The translations under genes and the position numbers were made by a program. A DNA stretch of 6,734 nt from Burkholderiales bacterium (GTDB lineage Bacteria > Pseudomonadota > Gammaproteobacteria > Burkholderiales > Usitatibacteraceae): assembly GCA_014378085.1 (NCBI GenBank), contig JACMOJ010000344.1, positions 1 to 6,734 of the forward strand. The letters run 5' to 3'. Under the pieces are notes generated by a model, which did not search any database, had not been told where the DNA came from, and saw nothing but the letters and a program-made list of their open reading frames with translations. Positions 1-6,074 of the stretch are shown in pieces (the first letter of the stretch is position 1; the number at the start of each line of letters is the position of its first letter).

Positions 1-113
1 CCAGTGCCGGGCTCGCCTTTAATCAGCAGTGGCCGCTGCAGGGTAATCGCCGCATTAACCGCAAGCGTGAGATCTTGCGTTGAGATGTAATTCTGGCTAC
101 CGGTAAACTTCAT
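1..113 (-). CDS. MoxR-family AAA+ ATPase, N-terminal fragment (runs off the left edge)
   Basis: The reverse strand reads from an ATG at 113-111 through 37 whole codons to the window edge. The peptide starts MKFTGSQNYIS, continues through LTLAVNAAITLQRPLLI and ends KGEPGTG. The last part is the beginning of a Walker A P-loop (GEPGTGKT in the family), preceded by the RPLLIKGEPG lead-in typical of MoxR-type AAA+ ATPases. These ATPases act as chaperones that help assemble or activate partner proteins, often VWA-domain proteins encoded next to them. The partner, if any, lies outside the window. The short N-terminus before the P-loop (about 31 residues) fits the family. No strong Shine-Dalgarno sequence is visible just upstream of the start. 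The gene diverges from the DUF4139 gene. The family call is firm for so short a fragment, but the subfamily and the cellular target cannot be told. Confidence 0.85.
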   Translation of the reverse strand, partial: MKFTGSQNYISTQDLTLAVNAAITLQRPLLIKGEPGT

Positions 114-161
114 ATGGTTTCTGGACGTTGGGGACGTAAGTTAGTTAATCAATCGGTATCT

Positions 162-167
162 ATTATA
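162..167 (-). promoter_or_regulatory. Candidate -10 box (TATAAT) for the MoxR ATPase gene
   Basis: The reverse complement of 162-167 is a perfect TATAAT. Transcription would start near position 155 and leave a leader of about 40 nt before the ATG at 113. The -35 position (about 185-190 read in reverse, GGTTAT) is a poor match to TTGACA and lies inside the DUF4139 coding sequence. There is no extended -10 TG. The hexamer may therefore be fortuitous. Confidence 0.3.
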
Positions 168-172
168 GGAGT
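168..172 (+). promoter_or_regulatory. Ribosome binding site of the DUF4139 gene
   Basis: The sequence AGGAG? is present as G-G-A-G at 168-171 within TATAGGAGTTCGACATG, ending about 6 nt before the ATG at 178. It is the clearest Shine-Dalgarno sequence in the window and fixes the start of the secreted protein. It abuts the candidate minus-strand -10 box. Confidence 0.75.
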
Positions 173-177
173 TCGAC

Positions 178-1701
178 ATGCGCGATAACCCCCGCAACTT
201 TCTTCGTCGCCCACTTGGTTCCACTGCGGCAGCGGCAGCGTTGATGGTCGGCACGTTTGCATTTGCCCAAACCAGCGTGACGATTTATTCCAGCGCTCAG
301 CCTGGCACGCTGTCAACGGCAACTTTTAAGAGCGGCGGCGAGTATGGCGGCGTACCGGGCTACGCAGTGGTCCGCCAAGAGCAGTCCTTTGATCTCACGC
401 GCGGGCGCACCATTGTGCGCATTAGTGATGTCCCGGCGCTCATTGACCCCACCACGGTGTCGTTTGAATCGTTGACAGACCCGTCGGGCACACGGGTGGT
501 CGAGCAAAACTTTGAATTCGATCTGACCAGTACCCGCAAGTTACTCGAAAAATATCTCGACCGCGAGGTGACTGTTGAGCAAGTTCGCGGCAACACCGCC
601 GAATCGATTACCGGCGTGTTGCTGTCTGCGCGGGAAGGCATGGTACTCCGACTTGCCGACGGCAGCATTCGCACCATCAGCAATGTCAGCGGCGTGCGCC
701 TAGCGAGTTTGCCCGGTGGCTTGATCAGCAAACCGACGCTCGTTTGGGACCTCGCCGCTGAGCGTGCGGGCTCCCATAAAGCGCGTTACGGCTACCAAAC
801 TCAGGGTATCACCTGGTGGACTGACTACAACCTGACGCTCAACGAAGATAACAACAACTGCAAGCTCGATGTTGGCGCATGGGTCACCATCGTCAACCAA
901 ACCGGTGCCACCTTTACTGATGCAAAGCTCAAACTTGTCGCGGGAGATGTCCAGCGCGCCCAGCCACGCGCTGCCGGCGACAACGCCTACCCCGCGTCTG
1001 TACGCACCATGGCTAAGTCGGAGGCGACTGGGTTTGCTGAAAAGTCTTTTTTTGAGTACCACCTCTACACACTGGGGCGACCAACCACCCTCGCCAACAA
1101 CAGCACTAAGCAAATCGAGCTATTTCCAACCGCGCGCGCGGTGCAGTGTGAAAAGTCGCTGGTCTACTACGGCCAAGCCGGTTGGTTTAACGGCTATTAC
1201 GGCGCGCCGATGACCGATCGCAATTTCGGCAACCAATCAAACAAAAAAGTGGACGTGTACCTGCGCTTTAAGAATCGCGAAGATAACAAACTTGGCATCC
1301 CACTACCGGCCGGAAAAATCCGCGTGGCGAAACTCGACACCGCTGATCAATCGCTGGAGTTTATTGGTGAAGACCTGATTGATCACACCGCACGCAACGA
1401 AACCATTCAACTAAAGCTCGGTAGCGCCTTTGACGTGGTCGGCGAACGTCGACAAGTAGATTTTCGTGCCGACAATGCGGCCAAGTGGATGGAAGAAGAT
1501 ATTGAAATCAAGATTCGCAATCAGAAAGATGTGTCCACGGCGGTGATTATCAAAGAGAACCTCTACCGCTGGGCGAACTGGACCATCAAAACCAACAGCA
1601 GCAACTTCGAAAAAATCGACGCACGTACCGTGCACTTTCCACTCGTCATCGCCAAAGGTGCAGAAGCCACCGTGCGTTACACGGTGAGGTATACCTGGTA
1701 G
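178..1701 (+). CDS. Secreted DUF4139 domain-containing protein
   Basis: A 507-residue protein. The start is supported by a good Shine-Dalgarno sequence and by a signal peptide beginning right after it. The N-terminus has arginines at 5, 10 and 11, then a hydrophobic Ala-rich core at about 17-30 and a probable signal peptidase site after AFA (residue 30). The mature protein is therefore expected in the periplasm or outside the cell. The rest looks beta-rich. The C-terminal half matches the DUF4139 pattern I know: YHLYTLGRPTTL with a following Lys-Gln (294-312), then ending NLYRWANWTIKTNSS, DARTVHFPLVIAKG and VRYTVRYTW. Cysteines 228 and 324 could form a disulfide in an oxidising compartment. 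DUF4139 proteins have no settled function, and no catalytic motif is visible. The gene stands alone on this strand: its neighbours are divergent on the left and convergent on the right. Confidence 0.85.
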   Translation: MRDNPRNFLRRPLGSTAAAAALMVGTFAFAQTSVTIYSSAQPGTLSTATFKSGGEYGGVPGYAVVRQEQSFDLTRGRTIVRISDVPALIDPTTVSFESLTDPSGTRVVEQNFEFDLTSTRKLLEKYLDREVTVEQVRGNTAESITGVLLSAREGMVLRLADGSIRTISNVSGVRLASLPGGLISKPTLVWDLAAERAGSHKARYGYQTQGITWWTDYNLTLNEDNNNCKLDVGAWVTIVNQTGATFTDAKLKLVAGDVQRAQPRAAGDNAYPASVRTMAKSEATGFAEKSFFEYHLYTLGRPTTLANNSTKQIELFPTARAVQCEKSLVYYGQAGWFNGYYGAPMTDRNFGNQSNKKVDVYLRFKNREDNKLGIPLPAGKIRVAKLDTADQSLEFIGEDLIDHTARNETIQLKLGSAFDVVGERRQVDFRADNAAKWMEEDIEIKIRNQKDVSTAVIIKENLYRWANWTIKTNSSNFEKIDARTVHFPLVIAKGAEATVRYTVRYTW

Positions 1702-1744
1702 GTCTGGGTTTCTAGCGTTCTGGCTTTACTGCTGCACGGCTTTA

Positions 1745-1779
1745 CGGCTCGGCGTAGGATTCACCGTTACGCCGAGTCG
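1745..1779. terminator. Hairpin at the convergent gene junction (possible bidirectional terminator)
   Basis: The arms CTCGGCGTA (1748-1756) and TACGCCGAG (1768-1776) are perfect reverse complements around an 11-nt loop. They extend outward through one G-T mismatch and two more pairs to 1745 and 1779, giving 11 of 12 matched positions. The right arm covers the last codons and the stop of the hydrolase gene. The hairpin lies 44 bp after the DUF4139 stop, where two transcription units converge. Neither side has a run of Ts, so it is not a canonical intrinsic terminator. It could instead act as a 3'-end stabiliser or a weak terminator. Confidence 0.45.
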
Positions 1780-2744
1780 CGGGCTCTAACGTGTTGGTCG
1801 AGAATATTTTTAACGATCGCAAACACGTGCGCCGAGTAAAGCAGCCCGACGTGCCCAACACCATCGACCACGATATTGTCCGCCCAACTGAGCCGAGAGG
1901 TCTCGGGCGGATACGCCAAGTCGTCATTGGTGGTGTAAATCGACCACGCGGGAAGTGTTGTGTGTGCCATCTGCGTTTCCGACTGCGCCAGTCGCGCCAG
2001 CCAATCACTTTGTCGTCGTATTTCCCGCACACAAACGCCCAAACCAAACGTCGCCAAAGCACTGCCGTGGTGTGGCGAACCCAGACTCATAAAACCGGCG
2101 ATGCGCTGCGTTCCGCTGAGTTGCGTGTTTTGTTGCATGCTTAGTTGCCTCATTTGCTGCCTGTCTTGCTGCATATAAGCGCGGGTGACCAATCCACCCA
2201 TGCTGTGGGCAATAACAAAGACCTGCGATGCCCCCGTCAGCTTACAGACCTCCTCGATACGTGTCGCCAGCTGTGTGGCGAGGCGATCGATAGACGCAAA
2301 TGGCGGCGAAAGGTCAACGCTAAACACTGGCCCGACGCTGGCCTGCTGTAGTCGCTGGCGAAATTTGACCCACATGCCGCGGTTCGAGCAATAGCCGTGC
2401 ACAAGCAGGATCGGCGTTCCCGTCCCGACGACTAACGGGTCGGCACCCATGACGTAGTCGGCAAACGGCTGGCTCCAGTTAAAACTAATCAGCCGTGCCG
2501 AAAACTCACTTACCCACGCTCTCCACGCCGACCCGGACGGTTGGCTTATGCCTTCCCGCCAGCGCAAAAAACTTGCCACGACAAAGCTCCCGGTCGCGTG
2601 TGAGGCGCGCCACAGCGATGCGATCAGCACCACCGTGGTAACCATCACCAATGCGGAACTGCCTCGCCCATTCATCCACCACAAGAGCAACACATAAACC
2701 GCAAGTTCAGTGCCCAATGCGAGGCGCAGCAGAGCTTGTATCAT
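1767..2744 (-). CDS. Membrane-anchored alpha/beta-hydrolase (lipase/esterase-like)
   Basis: A 325-residue protein. Two hydrophobic segments near the N-terminus (about 8-24 and 31-45) suggest anchoring in the inner membrane. The hydrolase core begins near 110 with PILLVHGYCS, the HG oxyanion strand. The nucleophile elbow AHSMGG puts the catalytic serine at 181 (GHSxG type, with Ala replacing the first Gly). GSPHHGS follows at 222-228, as in triacylglycerol lipases and related acyl hydrolases. The likely acid is Asp274 or Asp275 (TTNDDLAYPP) and the likely histidine is His298 (GVGHVGLL). A Gln/Met-rich stretch at 191-214 follows the elbow helix and may be an insertion. The substrate cannot be told. 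The start codon overlaps the azlD stop by ATGA and lacks a good Shine-Dalgarno sequence, so translation is probably coupled. It is the last gene of the azlC-azlD-hydrolase cluster. Confidence 0.85.
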   Translation of the reverse strand: MIQALLRLALGTELAVYVLLLWWMNGRGSSALVMVTTVVLIASLWRASHATGSFVVASFLRWREGISQPSGSAWRAWVSEFSARLISFNWSQPFADYVMGADPLVVGTGTPILLVHGYCSNRGMWVKFRQRLQQASVGPVFSVDLSPPFASIDRLATQLATRIEEVCKLTGASQVFVIAHSMGGLVTRAYMQQDRQQMRQLSMQQNTQLSGTQRIAGFMSLGSPHHGSALATFGLGVCVREIRRQSDWLARLAQSETQMAHTTLPAWSIYTTNDDLAYPPETSRLSWADNIVVDGVGHVGLLYSAHVFAIVKNILDQHVRARDSA

Positions 2745-3082
2745 TTCAGCGGTCCGAAAACTTTAAGTAGCCACAGCACCGCCATCCCAGCACCAAGCGT
2801 GGCAAAGATGTTCCGCGTGCGCCATGCCACTGCGGCTGCCACCAGCGCAGCAACGATTCGGTAGGTATTCACAAATTCCCCCGGCCCCAAGTCGCGAAAC
2901 ATGACGTCAGGCAGGATCAAGGCGGGCAATACCGCCGCGCCGACAAATTTCAGCGCGCGATTTAACCACATCGGCACACGGGTCTTCGCCGGCAGCACGA
3001 TGAATGACGCACGCGCCGCGACCGTCACCAGCCCTGCGCCGATCACGGTGGCTACACCGACCCAATCCGCTGCGATGCTCAT
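2741..3082 (-). CDS. azlD: AzlD-family branched-chain amino-acid transport protein
   Basis: A 113-residue, very hydrophobic protein with about four membrane segments (roughly 7-24, 44-62, 75-88 and 94-108). The length and segment pattern, with an early Ala-Arg-Ala-Ser-Phe followed by the PMWLNRALKFVGAAVLPALILPD region, fit the AzlD family. AzlD is the small subunit that works with AzlC in export of branched-chain amino acids and their analogues. The start overlaps the azlC stop as ATGA. A clear Shine-Dalgarno sequence (AAGGGG, reverse of 3089-3094) sits 6 nt upstream inside the end of azlC. Its own stop overlaps the hydrolase start in the same way. The gene order azlC-azlD is the usual one, which strengthens both calls. 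Confidence 0.9.
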   Translation of the reverse strand: MSIAADWVGVATVIGAGLVTVAARASFIVLPAKTRVPMWLNRALKFVGAAVLPALILPDVMFRDLGPGEFVNTYRIVAALVAAAVAWRTRNIFATLGAGMAVLWLLKVFGPLK

Positions 3083-3786
3083 GACATTCCCCTTGCCTGT
3101 TTATCTTGTCGGTAGTCTAGCCAGGTGCCGATCGCCACCCCGGCAAACGCCGCGGTAATCAAGCCAAGTTTCATGGGTAATCCGGCAGTAAAAAATGCGG
3201 CGACTAGCGCCACAACGGCAGTGAGCCAATGCGTGCGTGTGGTCAATGCCGGAAACACCAGCGCCAAAAACACCAGCGGAATCGCAAAATCGAGCGCCCA
3301 TTGCTTGGGCACCATCGTGCCGGCAAAAATGCCAATTGCCACCATCGTGTTCCACGTCAACCATGTCGGTACCGCCCCGCCAATATAGTAGGCGTCGATA
3401 TGTTTGTGTGATCCATCAGGGGTGAATCGCGCATTTACCAGCGCAAACAAATGATCCGTCAAGCCGTACGACAACAGCCACTTGCGAGGTGTGGAAAGCT
3501 CGCGAAAGAAAGGCGCAAGGCTCGCCGAATACATCACAAACCGAAGGTTTACGACCAGCACGGTGGCGAGCACGATGGGCAGCGGCGCGCTCTGCACCAT
3601 TAAGGCAATCGCGGCGAGTTGTGAGGCCCCTGCGTAAACGATGATCGACATCGCCAAGGCGAGCCACGGGTCCATGCCCGCCGCGGTGGACGCGGTGCCG
3701 ACAATCAAGCCAAAGGGGATGAGCCCAACCACCGAAGGAAAGGCGTCCTTTGCGCCTTGGGTATAGGCCTGCTGCCGAGTTTGCAC
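3079..3786 (-). CDS. azlC: AzlC-family branched-chain amino-acid exporter, large subunit
   Basis: A 235-residue polytopic membrane protein, the normal AzlC length. Recognisable family features are the N-terminal GAKDAFPSVVGLIPFGLIVG (residues 11-30), YAGASQLAAIALM (51-63), NLRFVMYSASLAPFF (80-94) and LTDHLFAL (109-116). Family members export branched-chain amino acids or their toxic analogues across the inner membrane together with AzlD. The start is a GTG (3786-3784). No good Shine-Dalgarno sequence precedes it, and the frame is closed by a TAA 13 codons upstream without any other usual start. The GTG gives the expected family N-terminus, so I keep it. This is the promoter-proximal gene of the minus-strand cluster and diverges from the fused membrane-protein gene. 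No adjacent Lrp- or AsnC-type regulator, sometimes seen with azlCD, is present in the window. Confidence 0.92.
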   Translation of the reverse strand: MQTRQQAYTQGAKDAFPSVVGLIPFGLIVGTASTAAGMDPWLALAMSIIVYAGASQLAAIALMVQSAPLPIVLATVLVVNLRFVMYSASLAPFFRELSTPRKWLLSYGLTDHLFALVNARFTPDGSHKHIDAYYIGGAVPTWLTWNTMVAIGIFAGTMVPKQWALDFAIPLVFLALVFPALTTRTHWLTAVVALVAAFFTAGLPMKLGLITAAFAGVAIGTWLDYRQDKQARGMS

Positions 3787-4019
3787 TTGCGAAGAGAGAT
3801 AGAAAGAGCGGATAGGACTAACATTTTAAGCGTTAGCGACGGCGCTGATGACTTTCAATCAAAAACCTGACTATGCGTGCCAAAATATCGGCGTGGTCCT
3901 CTGGTGCAATCTGGTGCAATCTGGTGCTTATCTGGTACTTATCTGGCACTTATCTGGCACACACGCACGGCAGCAGAAATCCCCAACCGCCCACCACACC
4001 ACTTTTTTGCCGGCCAACA
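3787..4019. promoter_or_regulatory. Divergent intergenic region between azlC and the fused MFS/spermidine-synthase gene
   Basis: This is the largest non-coding stretch in the window and should hold promoters for both transcription units. The part near azlC (about 3791-3814) is purine-rich on the plus strand. The middle holds a six-unit tandem repeat at 3900-3963. The last part is C/A-rich and ends with a T-run at 4003-4008 just before the ATG at 4020. I could not find a convincing sigma-70 -35/-10 pair on either strand. The plus frame is open from 3873, so a longer N-terminus is formally possible. Confidence 0.5.
3900..3963. repeat. Six-unit tandem repeat with 10-11 bp period
   Basis: The units are TCTGGTGCAA (3900-3909 and 3910-3919), TCTGGTGCTTA (3920-3930), TCTGGTACTTA (3931-3941), TCTGGCACTTA (3942-3952) and TCTGGCACACA (3953-3963). 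The TCTGG core is invariant and the rest drifts gradually from left to right, as expected for stepwise duplication with mutation. The period of 10, 10, 11, 11 and 11 bp is close to one helical turn, so every TCTGG core faces the same side of the DNA. On the other strand the later units read CCAGATAAG. The array ends 56 bp before the ATG of the fused membrane-protein gene. Confidence 0.85.
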
Positions 4020-6074
4020 ATGATCCTTTACGCTTCCGCAATCTTCGTTTCTGCCTTCTTGTTGTTTCTGGTCCAGCCAGTCATTGCCAAACAAATCCTG
4101 CCGTGGTTTGGTGGAACGGCCGCGGTTTGGACAACCTGCCTGGTCTTTTTCCAAAGCACGCTGCTGCTGGGCTATTTCTACTCGGACTGGTCGACCCGCA
4201 AGCTTACGCCGCGCAACCAAGCCATCCTGCATGTCACCCTAGTGGCGTTAACGCTACTGTTGCTGCCGATCATCCCCGACGCCGCGTGGAAACCCGCTGG
4301 CGATGAAGAGCCAACGCTCCGGATTATCCTGCTGCTCGCAGCCACTATCGGGCTCCCCTACTTTTTGCTATCCACCACCAGTCCGCTGATTCAAGCCTGG
4401 TTTTCGCGCAGTTATCCGGGACAAAGCCCCTACCGCTTATTCGCCTTATCCAACCTCGCCTCGATGCTGGCGCTGTTGGGTTATCCGTTTCTGTTTGAGC
4501 CGAACATCGCGACCCGCGATCAGGCCATCGGCTGGTCGATTGGGTTTGCCGCCTTTGCGGTATTGATTTCCGGTGCCGCTTGGTATGCCCTCACCACGCA
4601 ACGCGAAGTCGCGCCGGTGGCCGCAGCCATGGAGGCCGATGTGCTTGCCCCAACGTGGCGGGAAAAACTCTTGTGGATTGTGCTTTCGGCGATCGGCTCA
4701 ATCCTCTTGCTGGCGATCTCAAACCACCTAACGCAAAACATTTCATCGATTCCATTGTTGTGGGTCGTGCCGCTCGCGCTTTACCTGTTGACCTTCATCC
4801 TCACTTTCGACGGCAAAGGCATGTATCAACGCACGCTCATTCTGCCACTGCTCGGCGTACTCCTGATTGGGATGGGTTGGACACTTGCCGACGCCTCATT
4901 ACACTTTCAATTGAAGTGGCAGATTGGTATTTTCTCGGCGGGACTGTTTGTGGCCTGTATGTTCTGTCACGGCGAATTGGTCGAGCGCAAACCGCATCCC
5001 AAATTTCTTACCCAGTTTTATCTGATGATCTCGGTCGGCGGGGCGTTGGGTGCGGCGCTGGTGGGCATCGTCGCGCCACTCACACTACCGGCTTATTACG
5101 AGCTGGAGCTCGCACTCATTGCGCTCGCCGCCTTGGCGACCTGGCTTTCGTGGAGCATGTGGTCGGGTGACCGTTACGCGCCAGCGTGGCTGACTTACGC
5201 CGCAAAAGCCGTCGGCATTGTGGTTTGCGGCTTTTGTGTTGGCGCGACGGTGATGACCGTGCGCAGCTACAACGACAATGTGGTCTATAAGACGCGCAAT
5301 TTTTACGGCACGCTGCGGGTCAAGGAGTACGTACCACCGGAGGTCGAGCATCGGCGGCGGTCGCTGGTTCACGGCGCGATTCTGCACGGTGATCAGTACA
5401 TGGACCCGCCGTACAACCGATCGGCGACCACCTATTACAAAACGAAATCTGGCATCGGCCTGACTTTGCTCGCCAAGGAACAAATTAATCCGGGGCAGCC
5501 GCGTCGCGTCGGCTTGGTGGGCCTCGGCGCGGGCACACTCGCCACCTACGGCAATAAGGGCGACACGTTTCGTTTCTACGACATCAACGCGGCGGTAGTC
5601 GAGATTGCAAACCGCGATTTCACTTACCTCAAAGAGTCCGAAGCGAAAATCGAAGTGGCGCTTGGCGACGCGCGCCTCAATCTTGAACGCGAGCCGGTGC
5701 AAAACTTTGATGTGTTAGCCATTGACGCGTTCTCATCGGATTCCATCCCGGTGCATCTCATTACCTTGGAAGCGCTGGATATTTACGCCAAACATATGCG
5801 GCCGGAAGGCGTGATTGCGTTTCACGTGTCCAATCGCTTTCTCGATTTGAAACCGGTTGTGCAAATGCTGGCGGATAAACGCGGCTGGCATGCCGCGTGG
5901 ATTCGCGATACCTACGAAGACGGCAGCACCACTAGTGACTGGGTATTGCTCACGCGGCACAAACCGTTCCTGCTTCGCCGCGACATAGTCGAATCGAGCT
6001 ACGTGATTCCGCCCGAGCCGGGTTGGCGGGTGTGGACGGATGACTTCAACAACCTGCTGCAAGTCTTAAAATGA
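4020..6074 (+). CDS. Fused MFS-like membrane protein / spermidine-synthase-like domain protein
   Basis: A 684-residue protein from the ATG at 4020. An in-frame ATG at 3873 would add 49 residues, but that extension is translated from the tandem repeat and is not family-like. The N-terminus from 4020, MILYASAIFVSAFLLFLVQP then ILPWFGGTAAVWTTC, is the usual start of this family. No good Shine-Dalgarno sequence precedes either start. Residues 1-412 contain about 12-13 hydrophobic segments. The C-terminal part begins with NFYGTLRVKEY and LVHGAILHGDQYMDP (449-463), then has the nucleotide-fold motifs GLVGLGAGTLATY (498-510), an acidic strand end FYDIN (519-523), GDAR (549-552) and DVLAIDAFSSDSIP (564-577). 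This resembles spermidine synthases and class I SAM-type transferases. The family is usually named 'fused MFS/spermidine synthase' without proof of polyamine synthesis, and the substrate is unknown. The stop overlaps the next gene by ATGA. Confidence 0.88.
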   Translation: MILYASAIFVSAFLLFLVQPVIAKQILPWFGGTAAVWTTCLVFFQSTLLLGYFYSDWSTRKLTPRNQAILHVTLVALTLLLLPIIPDAAWKPAGDEEPTLRIILLLAATIGLPYFLLSTTSPLIQAWFSRSYPGQSPYRLFALSNLASMLALLGYPFLFEPNIATRDQAIGWSIGFAAFAVLISGAAWYALTTQREVAPVAAAMEADVLAPTWREKLLWIVLSAIGSILLLAISNHLTQNISSIPLLWVVPLALYLLTFILTFDGKGMYQRTLILPLLGVLLIGMGWTLADASLHFQLKWQIGIFSAGLFVACMFCHGELVERKPHPKFLTQFYLMISVGGALGAALVGIVAPLTLPAYYELELALIALAALATWLSWSMWSGDRYAPAWLTYAAKAVGIVVCGFCVGATVMTVRSYNDNVVYKTRNFYGTLRVKEYVPPEVEHRRRSLVHGAILHGDQYMDPPYNRSATTYYKTKSGIGLTLLAKEQINPGQPRRVGLVGLGAGTLATYGNKGDTFRFYDINAAVVEIANRDFTYLKESEAKIEVALGDARLNLEREPVQNFDVLAIDAFSSDSIPVHLITLEALDIYAKHMRPEGVIAFHVSNRFLDLKPVVQMLADKRGWHAAWIRDTYEDGSTTSDWVLLTRHKPFLLRRDIVESSYVIPPEPGWRVWTDDFNNLLQVLK
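5203..5236 (+). other. Terminator-like stem-loop inside the fused gene
   Basis: CAAAAGCCG (5203-5211) and CGGCTTTTG (5228-5236) are perfect 9-bp reverse complements around a 16-nt loop. The right arm runs into CTTTTGTGTT, so the RNA would resemble an intrinsic terminator: a GC-containing stem with an A-rich 5' flank and a U-rich 3' flank. It lies at residues 395-406, in the last membrane segment just before the synthase-like domain. It could be chance, since the GC part is only four or five pairs. Confidence 0.35.

Larger units (their letters stand above)
114..177. promoter_or_regulatory. Divergent intergenic region between the MoxR ATPase and DUF4139 genes
   Basis: These 64 bp must carry at least the leader, and probably a promoter, of both divergent genes. 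The right half (about 138-167) is AT-rich compared with its surroundings. A short direct repeat, GGACGT, occurs at 123-128 and 132-137, 9 bp apart. It could be an operator, but it may be chance. No convincing -35/-10 pair is visible for the plus strand. Confidence 0.4.

Noticed and set aside
700..1113. Minus-strand 137-codon open frame inside the DUF4139 gene
   Set aside because: It is antisense to a well-supported secreted protein and has no ribosome site or family resemblance.
3900..3963. Repeat array considered as a CRISPR array or plasmid-type iterons
   Set aside because: The units are only 10-11 bp and contiguous, with no spacers, so it is not CRISPR. There is no replication gene or AT-rich origin nearby, so iterons are unsupported.
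3848..4306. Plus-strand 152-codon open frame covering the repeat array and the start of the fused gene
   Set aside because: It is in a different frame from the well-supported membrane protein from 4020 on, and its sequence is not protein-family-like. It arises because the repeats lack stops in several frames.
5085..5702. Minus-strand 205-codon open frame inside the fused gene
   Set aside because: Long antisense frames are common in GC-rich coding DNA. This one has no motif, and the plus strand carries clear SAM-fold motifs here.
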